This document shows, in pieces, positions 17,450 through 28,313 of a stretch of 64,000 nucleotides of DNA. Positions within the stretch are counted from its first letter, which is position 1; each line of letters starts with the position of its first letter. Below the pieces are notes generated by a model, which saw nothing but the letters and a program-made list of their open reading frames with translations, was not told the origin of the DNA and did no database searches. The position numbers were made by a program, and so were the translations under genes. This DNA is from Candidatus Borkfalkia ceftriaxoniphila (GTDB lineage Bacteria; Bacillota; Clostridia; Christensenellales; Borkfalkiaceae). Location of the stretch: the NCBI RefSeq assembly GCF_004134775.1, contig NZ_SDOZ01000002.1, forward strand, positions 62,001 to 126,000. The letters are read 5' to 3'.

Positions 17450-17476
17450 AATGTCCTCCGCGGAAATTTTTGCAAC

Positions 17477-18415
17477 TTATTCGGTCAAAGACGTGGTTTC
17501 GTCCAGCCCCAGCATCAGATTCATACACTGCACCGCCGCGCCGGAAGCGCCCTTGCCGAGATTGTCGAATCGGGACGCGAGCAAGATCTGTTCGTCGTTG
17601 CCGTCCACGTATATTTCCATGCGGTTTGTGCCGCACAGGTCGTTGGCGGACAAAAAGCCTCCGTCCAACGTTTCTTTTTCGATCACTTTGATGAAATTAC
17701 GTCTCGCATAGTACTCTGCAAAATACGTTTTTATCTGCTCAACGCTCATTTTTTTAGTCATTAAATCCGTATAAAGCGGCACGGTTACACACATGCCGCT
17801 GTAATAGTCGGCGACGATCGGATTGAATATCGGCTTATGCGAAAGCCCGCATACAGCCGTCATTTCGGGAAGGTGTTTGTGAGAAAGCCCCAAAGCGTAT
17901 TGCCGCGGGCTATCCAGACGCGTATCGCGCGGCTCGCTCTCGTACTGCGCGATCATCTTCTTTCCCCCGCCGCTGTATCCCGTTACCGAATGGCACACGA
18001 AGGGATAATCGGGGGAAACCAATCCGCCCGCGATCAGGGGATACACGAGCGAAATGAACCCGCTCGCATGGCAGCCCGGAACGGCTACGCGTTTCGAGGA
18101 AACGATCTTTTCGCGGTGCGCCTCGGAAAGTTCGGGAAAACCGTACGCCCAATCGGGCGAAGTTCTATGCGCGGTCGAGGCGTCGATGATGCGGACGCGC
18201 CCGCTTTCCGCAAGCGTTACAGCCTCCCTCGCAGCCGCGTCGGGCAGGCACAGAAAGACGATATCCGCGGAATTTATACATTCTTTGCGCGAGGCGGCGT
18301 CCTTGCGGAGTTCTTCGGAAAGCGTGATCAGTCTCAGATCCGAACGCTTACCCAGCCGCTCATAGATCTGTAAACCCGTCGTGCCCTCTTTCCCGTCGAT
18401 AAATACGCTGTACAT
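17477..18415 (-). CDS. argC: N-acetyl-gamma-glutamyl-phosphate reductase (short type)
   Basis: The 312-residue NADPH enzyme is the shorter ArgC form. Features are VFIDGKEGTTGLQIYERL at the N-terminus, the catalytic cysteine in VAVPGCHASGF (near residue 115), and the HKHLPEM segment. The ATG at 18415 is chosen because GGGAGG lies six bases before it; an ATG five codons earlier would place that ribosome binding site inside the gene. It follows argG after a 65-base gap holding a hairpin, and precedes argJ by 27 bases. Confidence 0.93.
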   Translation of the reverse strand: MYSVFIDGKEGTTGLQIYERLGKRSDLRLITLSEELRKDAASRKECINSADIVFLCLPDAAAREAVTLAESGRVRIIDASTAHRTSPDWAYGFPELSEAHREKIVSSKRVAVPGCHASGFISLVYPLIAGGLVSPDYPFVCHSVTGYSGGGKKMIAQYESEPRDTRLDSPRQYALGLSHKHLPEMTAVCGLSHKPIFNPIVADYYSGMCVTVPLYTDLMTKKMSVEQIKTYFAEYYARRNFIKVIEKETLDGGFLSANDLCGTNRMEIYVDGNDEQILLASRFDNLGKGASGAAVQCMNLMLGLDETTSLTE

Positions 18416-18441
18416 ACAATCCTCCCGCATTTTTCCGCAAA

Positions 18442-18471
18442 TTGCGGCACCTGCAAAGACAAATGCCGCAA
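18442..18471 (-). other. Hairpin between argG and argC
   Basis: Eight-base arms TTGCGGCA and TGCCGCAA are separated by 14 bases. No T-run follows, so it is more likely an RNA stabiliser, processing site or weak attenuator than a terminator. Confidence 0.4.
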
Positions 18472-18480
18472 ATTTTTACT

Positions 18481-19704
18481 TTATTTCAATTTTTTCTGAT
18501 CCAAAAGCGCTTTCACTTTGATGGGCAGACCGTACAGATTGATGAATCCCTGCGAATCGTACTGATCGTACACGTCGTCCTCTCCGAACGTCGCGATGTC
18601 CTCGCTGTACAGCGAATGTTCGCTCCTGACGCCCGCATTCATCACGTTGCCCTTGTAAATCTTTAACTTGACTTCGCCGCTCACCGTTTCCTGCGTCTTG
18701 TCCACGAACGCGGAGAGAGCCTCGCGCAGAGGCGTGAACCACTGTCCGTTATAAACGAGGTCGGCAAACTTGATCGCAACGTGCTGTTTGAAATGCTGGG
18801 TATCCTTATCCAGGCAAATGCTTTCCAGAATTTCATGCGCGGTATAGAGTATCGTGCCGCCGGGCGTTTCGTACACGCCGCGGCTCTTCATGCCGACAAG
18901 GCGGTTTTCCACCATGTCGCAGATGCCGACGCCGTTCGCGCCGCCGATCTTGTTGAGTTTTTCGATGATCTCTACGGAAGAAAGTTTTTGTCCGTCTACC
19001 TTGACGGGAACGCCCTTTTCAAAAGTAACGGTCACATAGGTCGCCTGATCGGGCGCCTTCTCGGGCGATACGCCGAGTTCCAGAATTTCGTCGTATTTGG
19101 GCTCGTTGGCGGGATCTTCCAGATCCATGCCCTCGTGCGAGAGGTGCCACAGGTTTTTATCCTTGGAATAGTTGGTCTCCCTCGTAATCTTCAAGGGAAT
19201 ATTGTGCGCCTCGGCGTAGTCGATCTCCTCGTCGCGGCTCTTGATGTTCCACGTTCTCCAAGGCGCGATGATGGTCATTTCGGGCGCGAACGCCTTGATG
19301 GTCAACTCGAAACGCACCTGATCGTTGCCCTTGCCCGTGCAGCCGTGGCAGATCGCGTCCGCACCCTCTTTTTTGGCGATCTCTACGATACGCTTTGCGA
19401 TGACGGGACGCGCGAACGAAGTCCCCAAAAGATATTTGTTTTCGTAGATCGCGCCCGCTTTCATCGTGGGATAAATATAGTCTTCGATGAACTCTTTGCG
19501 CAGATCTTCGATATACAGTTTGGAAGCGCCCGTCTTGATCGCTTTTTCTTCGAGTCCTTCCAATTCGCTCTCCTGCCCTACGTCGGCGGAAACGGCGATC
19601 ACTTCGCAGTTGTTATAATTTTCTTTGAGCCACGGAATGATGATGGACGTATCCAATCCGCCCGAATACGCCAGAACTACTTTTTTGATCTCTTTCTTTT
19701 CCAT
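18481..19704 (-). CDS. argG: Argininosuccinate synthase
   Basis: The 407-residue enzyme condenses citrulline and aspartate with ATP. The N-terminal P-loop [29 protein letters not shown] and [10 protein letters not shown] are standard motifs. The ATG at 19704 ([11 protein letters not shown]) is preferred: AGAAGG lies upstream, and a longer frame starting 13 codons earlier has no ribosome binding site. It is the first gene of argG-C-J-B. argH, which normally follows argG, is not in the window. Confidence 0.96.
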   Translation of the reverse strand: MEKKEIKKVVLAYSGGLDTSIIIPWLKENYNNCEVIAVSADVGQESELEGLEEKAIKTGASKLYIEDLRKEFIEDYIYPTMKAGAIYENKYLLGTSFARPVIAKRIVEIAKKEGADAICHGCTGKGNDQVRFELTIKAFAPEMTIIAPWRTWNIKSRDEEIDYAEAHNIPLKITRETNYSKDKNLWHLSHEGMDLEDPANEPKYDEILELGVSPEKAPDQATYVTVTFEKGVPVKVDGQKLSSVEIIEKLNKIGGANGVGICDMVENRLVGMKSRGVYETPGGTILYTAHEILESICLDKDTQHFKQHVAIKFADLVYNGQWFTPLREALSAFVDKTQETVSGEVKLKIYKGNVMNAGVRSEHSLYSEDIATFGEDDVYDQYDSQGFINLYGLPIKVKALLDQKKLK

Positions 19705-19734
19705 GTTCGTTACCTTCTTTGTGATAGTAGCATT

Positions 19735-19763
19735 ATTATACAATCTGCCCCGTCATAAGTCAA
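19735..19763 (-). promoter_or_regulatory. Promoter of argGCJB
   Basis: TTGACT (19758-19763) and TATAAT (19735-19740) are 17 bases apart on the minus strand, close to the sigma-A consensus, ending 30 bases before the argG ATG. Confidence 0.82.
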
Positions 19764-19789
19764 GCGATTGCACCGCCTGTTTTTGAAAA

Positions 19790-19819
19790 TATACAAATTT
19801 ATTTACATTATTTTGTATA
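19790..19819. promoter_or_regulatory. Inverted repeat upstream of the argG promoter
   Basis: Arms TATACAAA and TTTGTATA are separated by 14 bases, starting about 27 bases upstream of the argG -35 box, in a very AT-rich stretch. Spacing and position suit a transcription-factor site (ArgR or another activator); the factor is not identifiable. Confidence 0.4.
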
Positions 19820-19880
19820 ATATTTATATTTATGCATATTCATGCGGTGTTTTATGAATAAAAAATATAAAACCAGTTTT

Positions 19881-20291
19881 TTATTCATTGATTTTAACAA
19901 ATTCATTATCGATATTTATATAAGCATCTTGCAAAGAAACTTCAAACAACGCAAAAAATTCACAACAAGCGCTATTAAATCTTTTTTTCAAAAAGGGACA
20001 CTCTGTCAACATTTTTTCTTTCAGAATAATATCTTCACATTCAATCGCTTCCCCATTGATTCGGATCCACTCCCTTGTATTCGGTTTTAGAGCGATTATT
20101 TGTATAATAGGATTATGCGTCAATTGTTTATAAACTTGTTTTGTTTTGGCTGTCGAAAAAAACAATTTACCATATGCCTCCATGACCGCACCAAACGGTC
20201 TGCCCTCAGGACGTCCGCCATTCAACGTCAAGACATAGAAAACACCGCATTTTTGCAAAAAATCATAAACTTTGCCCATTATATTTTCCAT
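19881..20291 (-). CDS. Pyridoxamine 5'-phosphate oxidase-fold flavoprotein
   Basis: The product of about 136 residues looks like a small split-barrel, FMN-binding PNPOx-family protein: FYVLTLNGGRPEGRPFGAV at the N-terminus, then KLFFSTAKTKQVYKQL and WIRINGEAIECED. These proteins reduce varied substrates and the specific one is unknown. The start is uncertain: ATG codons at 20303, 20291 and 20279 all lack a strong ribosome binding site, and 20291, two bases after the guaA stop, is chosen for coupling. Base composition is clearly more AT-rich than its neighbours, with an AT-rich flank as well, suggesting recent acquisition. Confidence 0.75.
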   Translation of the reverse strand: MENIMGKVYDFLQKCGVFYVLTLNGGRPEGRPFGAVMEAYGKLFFSTAKTKQVYKQLTHNPIIQIIALKPNTREWIRINGEAIECEDIILKEKMLTECPFLKKRFNSACCEFFALFEVSLQDAYINIDNEFVKINE

Positions 20292-20293
20292 CT

Positions 20294-21826
20294 TTATTCC
20301 CATTCGATGGTGGCGGGCGGTTTGCTGGTGATGTCGTAGACAATGCGGTTCGCATGCTCGACTTCGTTGACGATGCGGGTACTGATTTTTTCCAGAACGT
20401 CGTACGGAATACGTGCCCAGTCCGCCGTCATGGCGTCCACGCTCGTCACCGCACGCAGGGCGATCACGTTTTCATACGTTCTCGAATCGCCCATGACGCC
20501 GACGGTCGCGGTCGAGGTGATGACCGCAAAATACTGCCAAATCTCTCTTTCAAGCCCTGCGCGGGCGATCTCCTCGCGCAAAATGTAATCGGCGTCCTGC
20601 AAGGTTTTCAGCCGTTCGGGGGTGACTTCTCCCATAATACGCACGGCGAGTCCCGGCCCGGGGAACGGCTGGCGCTGCACGACGGAATCGGGCAGTCCGA
20701 GTTCGGAACCCACTTTCCGCACTTCGTCCTTAAAAAGGTCGCGGAGCGGTTCCAAAATCTCTTTGAAATCTACGACGGAGGGCAGACCTCCCACGTTGTG
20801 GTGACTCTTGATGACCGCGGAAGCGCCCTTGCCGCTCTCGATGACGTCGGGATAAATCGTTCCCTGCACCAAGAAATCCACGGCGCCGATCGCCTTTGCC
20901 TCGCCTTCGAATACTTTGATAAATTCTTCGCCGATGATCTTGCGCTTCTTTTCGGGATCGCTCACGCCTTTAAGTTTATTCAAAAAACGTTCGCCCGCGT
21001 CCGATTTAATCAAATTCATTCCAAGTCCGTCGCGGAAAATGGAAACGACCTCGTCCGCCTCCCCCTTGCGCAAAAGACCGTGGTCGACGAACACGCACAC
21101 GAGCCGATCGCCCACCGCTTTGTGCACGAGCGTTGCCGCGACTGCGCTGTCCACGCCGCCGCTCATGGCGCATAAAACTTTTTTATCTCCGATCTTCTCG
21201 CGCAAATTCGCAACCTGTTCGGAAACGAAATTGGACATCGTCCAATCCCCTTTCGCGCCGCAGACCGAATAGAGAAAATTATGCAATATCCGTTCGCCCT
21301 GTCTGGTGTGATGCACCTCGGTATGGAACTGGATCCCGTATATTTTTCTTTTTTCGTCGGCAAATCCCGCGGCGGGACAGGTTTTCGTGGTTGCCGTTAC
21401 CGAAAAGCCTTCGGGCACTTTGCTCACGTAATCGGTATGGCTCATCCAGCAGACGTTGTTTTTATCCACGCCGTCAAAGAGAGGACTCTCTTCGTATTCG
21501 ATCTCGCTCTTGCCGTATTCGCGTGTATTGGCGTGCGTGACCACGCCGCCCAATTTATACGCGATAAGCTGGCAGCCGTAGCAGATCCCGAGCACGGGAA
21601 TACCTAAATCGAAAATTTCCTTTTTTACGTTGGGCGCGTTATCGGCATACACGCTGTTGGGCCCGCCCGTGAAAATGATGCCGATCGGATCGTATTCCCG
21701 AATCTTTTCCACGGTCATATCGTAGGGCAAAAGGTCGCAGTAGACGTTTTGTTCGCGCACGCGGCGCGCGATGAGTTGGTTGTATTGTCCGCCGAAATCG
21801 AGGATGAGTATTTTTTGATGTTCCAT
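20294..21826 (-). CDS. guaA: GMP synthase (glutamine-hydrolysing), complete
   Basis: The 510-residue enzyme converts XMP to GMP. The class I amidotransferase domain (residues 1-195) has the nucleophile in VLGICYGCQ and the catalytic pair in [10 protein letters not shown]. The ATP-pyrophosphatase domain carries [13 protein letters not shown], and the C-terminal dimerization domain ends in PATIEWE. It is the functional reference for the degenerate paralogue at 2448-3746. It follows guaB after 73 bases containing a hairpin, so IMP to XMP to GMP is encoded in order. Confidence 0.97.
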   Translation of the reverse strand: MEHQKILILDFGGQYNQLIARRVREQNVYCDLLPYDMTVEKIREYDPIGIIFTGGPNSVYADNAPNVKKEIFDLGIPVLGICYGCQLIAYKLGGVVTHANTREYGKSEIEYEESPLFDGVDKNNVCWMSHTDYVSKVPEGFSVTATTKTCPAAGFADEKRKIYGIQFHTEVHHTRQGERILHNFLYSVCGAKGDWTMSNFVSEQVANLREKIGDKKVLCAMSGGVDSAVAATLVHKAVGDRLVCVFVDHGLLRKGEADEVVSIFRDGLGMNLIKSDAGERFLNKLKGVSDPEKKRKIIGEEFIKVFEGEAKAIGAVDFLVQGTIYPDVIESGKGASAVIKSHHNVGGLPSVVDFKEILEPLRDLFKDEVRKVGSELGLPDSVVQRQPFPGPGLAVRIMGEVTPERLKTLQDADYILREEIARAGLEREIWQYFAVITSTATVGVMGDSRTYENVIALRAVTSVDAMTADWARIPYDVLEKISTRIVNEVEHANRIVYDITSKPPATIEWE

Positions 21827-21850
21827 ACGTTGTCTCCGTTTTCATAGAAG

Positions 21851-21877
21851 AATGTACCGCAAAGATTGCGGTACATT
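21851..21877. other. Strong hairpin between guaB and guaA
   Basis: Twelve-base arms (AATGTACCGCAA and TTGCGGTACATT) enclose a three-base loop. On the minus strand only a mixed CTTCTATG tract follows, so it may reduce rather than stop transcription into guaA. Confidence 0.5.
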
Positions 21878-21899
21878 TTAAGTGTAAAATTTATAAACC

Positions 21900-23405
<1,506 letters not shown>

Positions 23406-23993
23406 TTACTTTAAAAACGCGTCGCATACGGCAAGCACTTCGTCACGATGCGCCGCCCCCTCGGTATCGGAGGAATCCAGTTTGATCGCGGCGACCGCCG
23501 CGCGGATCTTTTCCACGTACGGCTTGTCCGCCTTTTCCATAGCGGCGTTCAACAGCCGTTCCAGGCAATTATATTTTTGAAACTCCCCCGCAGTGTTCTT
23601 TTCGGCAAGTTCCAGCGCCTTGTCGCCCTCGTCCGTTTCGTAGAGTGAAACCGCCGCAATACCCGAAACGATCTGGCGATAATTTCCGCCCTGCTCTTCG
23701 CAGTACGCGGAAAAATCTTCGCGCTCCAAAAGTTTTTCGCCGTACTTCGCGCTGACGGAATATTTTCCGCAGGCGTAGTTTTTTTCGACGGCGCGCGACA
23801 GATCTTCGATCTTTTCCGTCTTTTGATAGACGGACACGCTGTAATGCGCGCTCGCGGCGTCCAAGCCCAGACCGTCCGTGATCGTTAGCATGACGGAGGG
23901 CGCCAGCCACGAAAATATCCCCCACAGAATCAGGCAGAGCGCGATGAGCCCGCCCAACGTTATGAGTGCCGTTTTTGCAATCAGTTTTCCCAA
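23406..23993 (-). CDS. Hypothetical single-pass membrane protein with helical repeat domain
   Basis: The product is about 195 residues. A TTG start at 23993 is preferred because GGAG lies eight bases before it; a TTG at 24023 opens the frame but has no ribosome binding site. The N-terminus is one long hydrophobic helix (IAKTALITLGGLIALCLILW), followed by a soluble helical domain with TPR-like spacing (NYACGKYSVSAKYGEKLLE, GDKALELAEKNTAGEFQKY). No family is recognised. It is the first gene of the unit leading into guaB and guaA, but nothing in it suggests a purine role. Confidence 0.65.
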   Translation of the reverse strand: MGKLIAKTALITLGGLIALCLILWGIFSWLAPSVMLTITDGLGLDAASAHYSVSVYQKTEKIEDLSRAVEKNYACGKYSVSAKYGEKLLEREDFSAYCEEQGGNYRQIVSGIAAVSLYETDEGDKALELAEKNTAGEFQKYNCLERLLNAAMEKADKPYVEKIRAAVAAIKLDSSDTEGAAHRDEVLAVCDAFLK

Positions 23994-24078
23994 ATCGACG
24001 TCTCCGAACAATTCCGTTTGCAAGCGTTTCTTAAAAAGAATGACCGAAAACCACTTCCGTCGGAATTATATTTGTGTT

Positions 24079-24107
24079 ATTTTACCACACGGGCGCAAAA
24101 AAATCAA
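24079..24107 (-). promoter_or_regulatory. Promoter of the hypothetical-guaB-guaA unit
   Basis: TTGATT (24102-24107) and TAAAAT (24079-24084) are 17 bases apart on the minus strand. No purine-box or guanine-riboswitch pattern was noticed in the leader. Confidence 0.75.
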
Positions 24108-24208
24108 CAGAATTTTCATAATTTATCATTTTCGGAAGAGTAAAAAAATAGAATAAGGGATATGAGGCGCCGTTCGGCGTCCGCTAATTCATTCAGGAGC
24201 CGAATTTT

Positions 24209-24886
24209 ATGACAAAATGCAAAAAAATCTTATTGAAAATCGTACCCGCACTCTTGCTGGGACTCATGCTCTTTACCTTCATCGGCTGCAAAACGGACAG
24301 CGGTCTGGACAAATACGTTTCGGAAAAAAGAACGGAGATTTATTATTGCGAGCAGGACGGATTTACCCTCACCGCGAGTTATTCGCAGAAAGAATATCCC
24401 TACTGCGCGGACGGCATCGTGGGCGAACTTTCCGACCTGTTCGAGATCAAATTGCAGGCGCCCGACAATTCCGAGGAATACAATATCAAATTCACTTTGG
24501 CGGGAAAAGAGTACGGCGGCGAAATGTCCTTTGAAAGCGTGCGGCAGATCTATACCTTTTCGCAGTCCATCGCCTGTCCCAAAGAGACGCAGATCACCTT
24601 TACGGTGTCCCGAAAAGACAGCGAGGTCAAACTTGTCGCCGAGAGCGTAAAAAACGAAAATACGCTGGGCGTAAGCGATATATTAAAGTCTATCCAAAAA
24701 GCCGAACCCGACCGCATTTCGGCTTTATCGCAGAACGGAACTTTCGCGGGGGAAATTTATGTACGGCTCGTCTATAAAGACGGCGAATGTTTTTATTACG
24801 CCGCGATCTCCGACCGCTCGGGCAACACCTATTCCATGCTGATAGACGCCGATTCGGGCGAAATTTTGGCGACCAGAGAAAACTAA
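24209..24886 (+). CDS. Lipoprotein of unknown function with PepSY-like end
   Basis: The 225-residue product is exported. A KK-rich start, a hydrophobic core and the lipobox FIGC at about residues 25-28 indicate a lipoprotein. The mature part is beta-rich. Its C-terminal 60 residues (GEIYVRLVYKDGECFYYAAI, then LIDADSGEILATREN) resemble a PepSY-type domain, in which the D-x-x-x-G-E-I ending is common; this is suggestive only. AGGAG precedes the ATG. It is one of only two plus-strand genes and stands alone, ended by a bidirectional terminator. Confidence 0.8.
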   Translation: MTKCKKILLKIVPALLLGLMLFTFIGCKTDSGLDKYVSEKRTEIYYCEQDGFTLTASYSQKEYPYCADGIVGELSDLFEIKLQAPDNSEEYNIKFTLAGKEYGGEMSFESVRQIYTFSQSIACPKETQITFTVSRKDSEVKLVAESVKNENTLGVSDILKSIQKAEPDRISALSQNGTFAGEIYVRLVYKDGECFYYAAISDRSGNTYSMLIDADSGEILATREN

Positions 24887-24896
24887 AAGAAAAAAA

Positions 24897-24919
24897 GGAG
24901 CGTAAACGCTCCTTTTTTT
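24897..24919. terminator. Bidirectional terminator between the lipoprotein gene and hemW
   Basis: GGAGCG and CGCTCC pair around TAAA. A-runs upstream and T-runs downstream on the plus strand make it usable in both directions for the convergent genes. Confidence 0.9.
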
Positions 24920-26037
24920 CATTGCTGTTGTTGCAGAAAATCGATGATGACGGTATTCTGCACGTATAAATATTCTTCGCGGATACGGACGTACCCGTTC
25001 TCAAACGCGAGATAGTTTTTTTGTCTTTCGAGCGGCTTGGAAAAATCTTTAAAGAAATCCGAGCCGAAAGCCGCGGAATAATCCTCCGCCGAAAGTCCCT
25101 TTTCCGTGCGCAGGGCGAGCATCACGTATTCGAATTTCGCATCTTCTCCTTCGATTTTTTCATTGTCCACGACGGGGTAAAAATCGGTCAGGATACACTT
25201 GATGTACTCGTCCAGATCGGGCGTATTCGTAAAACGGCGGCCGCCCATAAAGGAACTTGCCGAAACGCCGAACCCGATATATTCGCCGCGGCGCCAATAA
25301 TTGAGATTGTGCCTGCTTTCAAAACCGGGGACCGCAAAATTGCTCACCTCATAACGGGCAAAGCCGCGCTCTTTCAGACAGCCTCGCGCCGCGTCGTACA
25401 TGGCGGCAACTTCGTCGCCGTCGGGCAATTCTCCATTCAGATAGTCGGAATAGACGGGCGTGCCGTCCTCGGGCGTCAGCGCATACACGGAAACGTGGCG
25501 TACGCCGCCGCGCAGCGCAAAATCAATGGATCCGAGCACGTCGGAAACTGTCTGCCCTTTCAGCCCGATCATGATATCCGCGCTCTTGTTCGCGTCGCCC
25601 AGCATTTCGCACGTTTCCAGATACTGCGCCGCGTTATGCGCGCGCCCGATCTCTTCCAAAAGAACGTCCGACGAGGATTGCAGTCCGATCGAAAAACGGT
25701 TGATCCCCGCGCGTTTATATGCCTCCGCCTTTTCTTTCGTGAGCGTGCCGGGATTGATCTCTACGGTGATCTCCGCGTTTGCGGAAAGTTTGTATAATTT
25801 TCGGATCTGATTCATGCAGCCCGCGATATATTTCCCGTCGATGACGGAAGGCGTTCCCCCGCCGATATAGACGGTATCGAAGGACTTGTCCGACAGATCT
25901 TTCGCTCGCAGTTTCATTTCTTTATAGACGCAAGCCATGTACGCGTCCGCGAACGCCAATTTGGAGGGATACGAGGTGAAATCGCAGTAACGGCATTTCG
26001 ATTTACAAAACGGGATATGAATATAGATGCCTGCCAT
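24919..26037 (-). CDS. hemW: Radical SAM protein HemW (heme chaperone / coproporphyrinogen oxidase-like)
   Basis: The 372-residue protein has the HemN-family radical SAM cluster CKSKCRYC near residue 11, GGGTPS near residue 60, the EINPGTLT and FSIGLQSSSD segments, and a C-terminal HemN domain (NYWRRGEYIGFGVSASS). The short N-terminus without the extra cysteine of true HemN supports HemW, a heme-binding chaperone, over the oxygen-independent oxidase. It is third in lepA-ogt-hemW; lepA followed by hemW is a conserved Bacillota order. Confidence 0.9.
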   Translation of the reverse strand: MAGIYIHIPFCKSKCRYCDFTSYPSKLAFADAYMACVYKEMKLRAKDLSDKSFDTVYIGGGTPSVIDGKYIAGCMNQIRKLYKLSANAEITVEINPGTLTKEKAEAYKRAGINRFSIGLQSSSDVLLEEIGRAHNAAQYLETCEMLGDANKSADIMIGLKGQTVSDVLGSIDFALRGGVRHVSVYALTPEDGTPVYSDYLNGELPDGDEVAAMYDAARGCLKERGFARYEVSNFAVPGFESRHNLNYWRRGEYIGFGVSASSFMGGRRFTNTPDLDEYIKCILTDFYPVVDNEKIEGEDAKFEYVMLALRTEKGLSAEDYSAAFGSDFFKDFSKPLERQKNYLAFENGYVRIREEYLYVQNTVIIDFLQQQQ

Positions 26038-26049
26038 AATACCTTCCTT

Positions 26050-26367
26050 TTACCCGAACGGGTCCCACAAATGTTTGTCGAGCGCGACCGTATATTCGTC
26101 GGAAAACGATACGCCCTCCGCCGTTAACAGATTGCGCTGAACGTCCGCGCCGCCGAACGCGAACGCGGGCGCAAGCCCGCCGAAACGGTTGACCACGCGA
26201 TGACAGGGAATTTTCCCCGGCAAGGGATTGACGTGCAGCGCATACCCCACCGCGCGCGAAGCGCGGGGATTGCCGCAAAGGCGCGCGATCTGACCGTACG
26301 TCGCCACGCAGCCGACGGGGATCTTTTGCACGATTTCATAGACCTGTTGAAAAAAACCGCTTTCCAT
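26050..26367 (-). CDS. Minimal O6-alkylguanine-DNA alkyltransferase (MGMT family, C-terminal domain only)
   Basis: At 105 residues this is only the DNA-binding/acceptor domain of MGMT proteins. It retains the acceptor cysteine in IPCHRVV near residue 54 and the helix-turn-helix VATYGQIARLCGNPRASRAVG. The cysteine separates it from alkyltransferase-like proteins, which have tryptophan there, so suicide transfer is possible. The N-terminal domain of Ogt/Ada is absent. The C-terminus (LLTAEGVSF) is standard. It sits between lepA and hemW with gaps of 15 and 12 bases, so it is expressed with them. GAAGG precedes the ATG. Confidence 0.88.
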   Translation of the reverse strand: MESGFFQQVYEIVQKIPVGCVATYGQIARLCGNPRASRAVGYALHVNPLPGKIPCHRVVNRFGGLAPAFAFGGADVQRNLLTAEGVSFSDEYTVALDKHLWDPFG

Positions 26368-26382
26368 TTTTTCCTTCGCAAC

Positions 26383-28188
26383 TTATTTATTGGTTTTGAG
26401 AATAGACATAAACACTTCGGAAGGCACTTCCACCGAGCCGATGCTGCGCATGCGCTTTTTGCCCTCTTTCTGTTTTTCGAGAAGTTTTTTCTTGCGGGTG
26501 ATATCGCCGCCGTAGCATTTGGCGAGCACGTCTTTGCGCACCGCCTTGACCGTTTCGCGGGCGATGATCTTGCCGCCCACCGCAGCCTGAATGGGAATCT
26601 CGAACAGTTGGCGCGGAATCGCGTCCTTGAGATTTTCCGCCAATTCCCTGCCGCGAGGATAGGCGCGGTCTTTATGCACGATCATGGAGAGCGCGTCGCA
26701 TACGTCGCCGTTGAGCATGATGTCCAGTTTGACGAGATCGCTCCGCTCGTAACCCGTAATTTCATAATCGAAACTCGCGTATCCGCGCGTGCGCGATTTG
26801 ATATTATCGAAAAAATCGTAAATGATCTCGTTGAGCGGCAATGAATACAGAAGTTTTACGCGCTTTTCGTCCAGATAGGTCATGTCCTTAAAGATGCCGC
26901 GCTTTTCCTGGCAAAGATCCATGATCGAACCGATATATTCGGGCGGACTGTATATCTCCGCCTTGACGATGGGTTCTTCCATGTATTCGATATCGGAAGG
27001 ATCGGGAAGATGCGACGGGTTGTCCACGAAAAACGCTTCGCCGTCCGTCTTATGCACGAGATAGGAAACGCTCGGCGCGGTCGTGATAATTTCCAGATTG
27101 AACTCTCGCTCGATCCGCTCCTGAATGATCTCCATGTGCAAGAGTCCCAAAAAGCCGCAGCGGAAGCCGAATCCGAGCGCGACGGAAGTATCGGGTTCGA
27201 AGATGAGCGCCGCGTCGTTGAGTTGCAATTTCAGGAGCGCCTCCTTGAGGTCGTTGAATTTGCTGCCGTCCAGAGGATAAATGCCGCAGAATACGACGGG
27301 CTGCACCTTTTTATATCCGGGCAGAGGCTGTTCGGCGGGCACGTTCGCATTCGTTACCGTATCGCCCACAGCCACGTCGAGAATGCTCTTGATACTCGCC
27401 GCGATATAACCGACTTCTCCTGCCTGCAAACTCTCTTTCGGCGTCAGTTTGGGACTGAATACGCCCACCTCCGTCACGTCGAACATCTTGTCGCAGCGGA
27501 ACGTTTTGATGGTATCGCCCACCTTCACGCAACCGTCCTTGACGCGCACGAAGAGAATGACACCCTTATAGTTATCATAATAACTGTCGAATATGAGCGC
27601 TTTGAGCGGCGCTTCGGTGTCGCCGTCGGGCGCGGGGATATGTTCGCAGATACGCTCCAGAATATCCTGTATATTGGTGCCCTCTTTCGCGGAAACGAGC
27701 GGCGCGTAGGAAGCGTCCAAACCGATCACGTCCTCGATCTCGCGTTTGGTCGCCTCGGGTTCGGCGGAGGGAAGGTCGATTTTATTGATGACGGGAACGA
27801 TCTCCAGATCGTGTTCCAGCGCCAGATAGACGTTGGCGAGCGTCTGCGCCTCGATCCCCTGCGTGGCGTCCACTACCAGAATCGCGCCCTCGCAAGCGGC
27901 GAGAGAGCGCGAAACTTCGTAGGTGAAATCGACATGCCCGGGCGTATCGATCAGATTGAATTCGTATTCGTTCCCGTCTTTCGCCGTATAGTACATGCGC
28001 ACGGGCGTGAGTTTGATGGTGATGCCGCGCTCCCGTTCCAGATCCATGGAATCGAGCAGTTGATCTTCCATGTCGCGCTCCGACACCTGTCCCGTAAGTT
28101 CCATGATGCGGTCCGCGATGGTACTCTTGCCGTGGTCTATATGCGCGATGATACAAAAATTTCTGATAAATTGATTGGGCTTTGCCAT
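26383..28188 (-). CDS. lepA: Elongation factor 4 (LepA) GTPase
   Basis: The 601-residue ribosome-bound GTPase has the G1 motif AHIDHGKST near residue 16, DTPGHVDF near residue 80 and NKID near residue 135, then EF-G-like domains II, III and V and the specific C-terminal domain ending near [13 protein letters not shown]. LepA acts in back-translocation or initiation control. CGGAGAG precedes the ATG. A sigma-A promoter is shared back to back with the glycerophosphodiesterase gene. Confidence 0.97.
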   Translation of the reverse strand: MAKPNQFIRNFCIIAHIDHGKSTIADRIMELTGQVSERDMEDQLLDSMDLERERGITIKLTPVRMYYTAKDGNEYEFNLIDTPGHVDFTYEVSRSLAACEGAILVVDATQGIEAQTLANVYLALEHDLEIVPVINKIDLPSAEPEATKREIEDVIGLDASYAPLVSAKEGTNIQDILERICEHIPAPDGDTEAPLKALIFDSYYDNYKGVILFVRVKDGCVKVGDTIKTFRCDKMFDVTEVGVFSPKLTPKESLQAGEVGYIAASIKSILDVAVGDTVTNANVPAEQPLPGYKKVQPVVFCGIYPLDGSKFNDLKEALLKLQLNDAALIFEPDTSVALGFGFRCGFLGLLHMEIIQERIEREFNLEIITTAPSVSYLVHKTDGEAFFVDNPSHLPDPSDIEYMEEPIVKAEIYSPPEYIGSIMDLCQEKRGIFKDMTYLDEKRVKLLYSLPLNEIIYDFFDNIKSRTRGYASFDYEITGYERSDLVKLDIMLNGDVCDALSMIVHKDRAYPRGRELAENLKDAIPRQLFEIPIQAAVGGKIIARETVKAVRKDVLAKCYGGDITRKKKLLEKQKEGKKRMRSIGSVEVPSEVFMSILKTNK

Positions 28189-28223
28189 TGATCTCTCCGA
28201 TTTTTCGTTGCTGTTACCGTTTC

Positions 28224-28252
28224 ATTATATAAAAAATTGAAAAATTTAGCAA
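28224..28252 (-). promoter_or_regulatory. lepA promoter
   Basis: TTGCTA (28247-28252) and TATAAT (28224-28229) are 17 bases apart on the minus strand, 36 bases from the lepA ATG. Confidence 0.78.
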
Positions 28253-28257
28253 ACGAA

Positions 28258-28287
28258 TTGCAAAAGCATTCCTCTTTGTGCTAAAAT
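28258..28287 (+). promoter_or_regulatory. Glycerophosphodiesterase gene promoter
   Basis: TTGCAA (28258-28263) and TAAAAT (28282-28287) are 18 bases apart, divergent from the lepA promoter and only a few bases from its -35 box, so the two may compete. Confidence 0.65.
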
Positions 28288-28313
28288 AATTTTATCTTTT
28301 TGGAGGTAAACCT

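Noticed and set aside
24163..24182. Short GC-rich hairpin before the plus-strand lipoprotein gene.
   Set aside because: No T-run on either strand and too short to assign a function.
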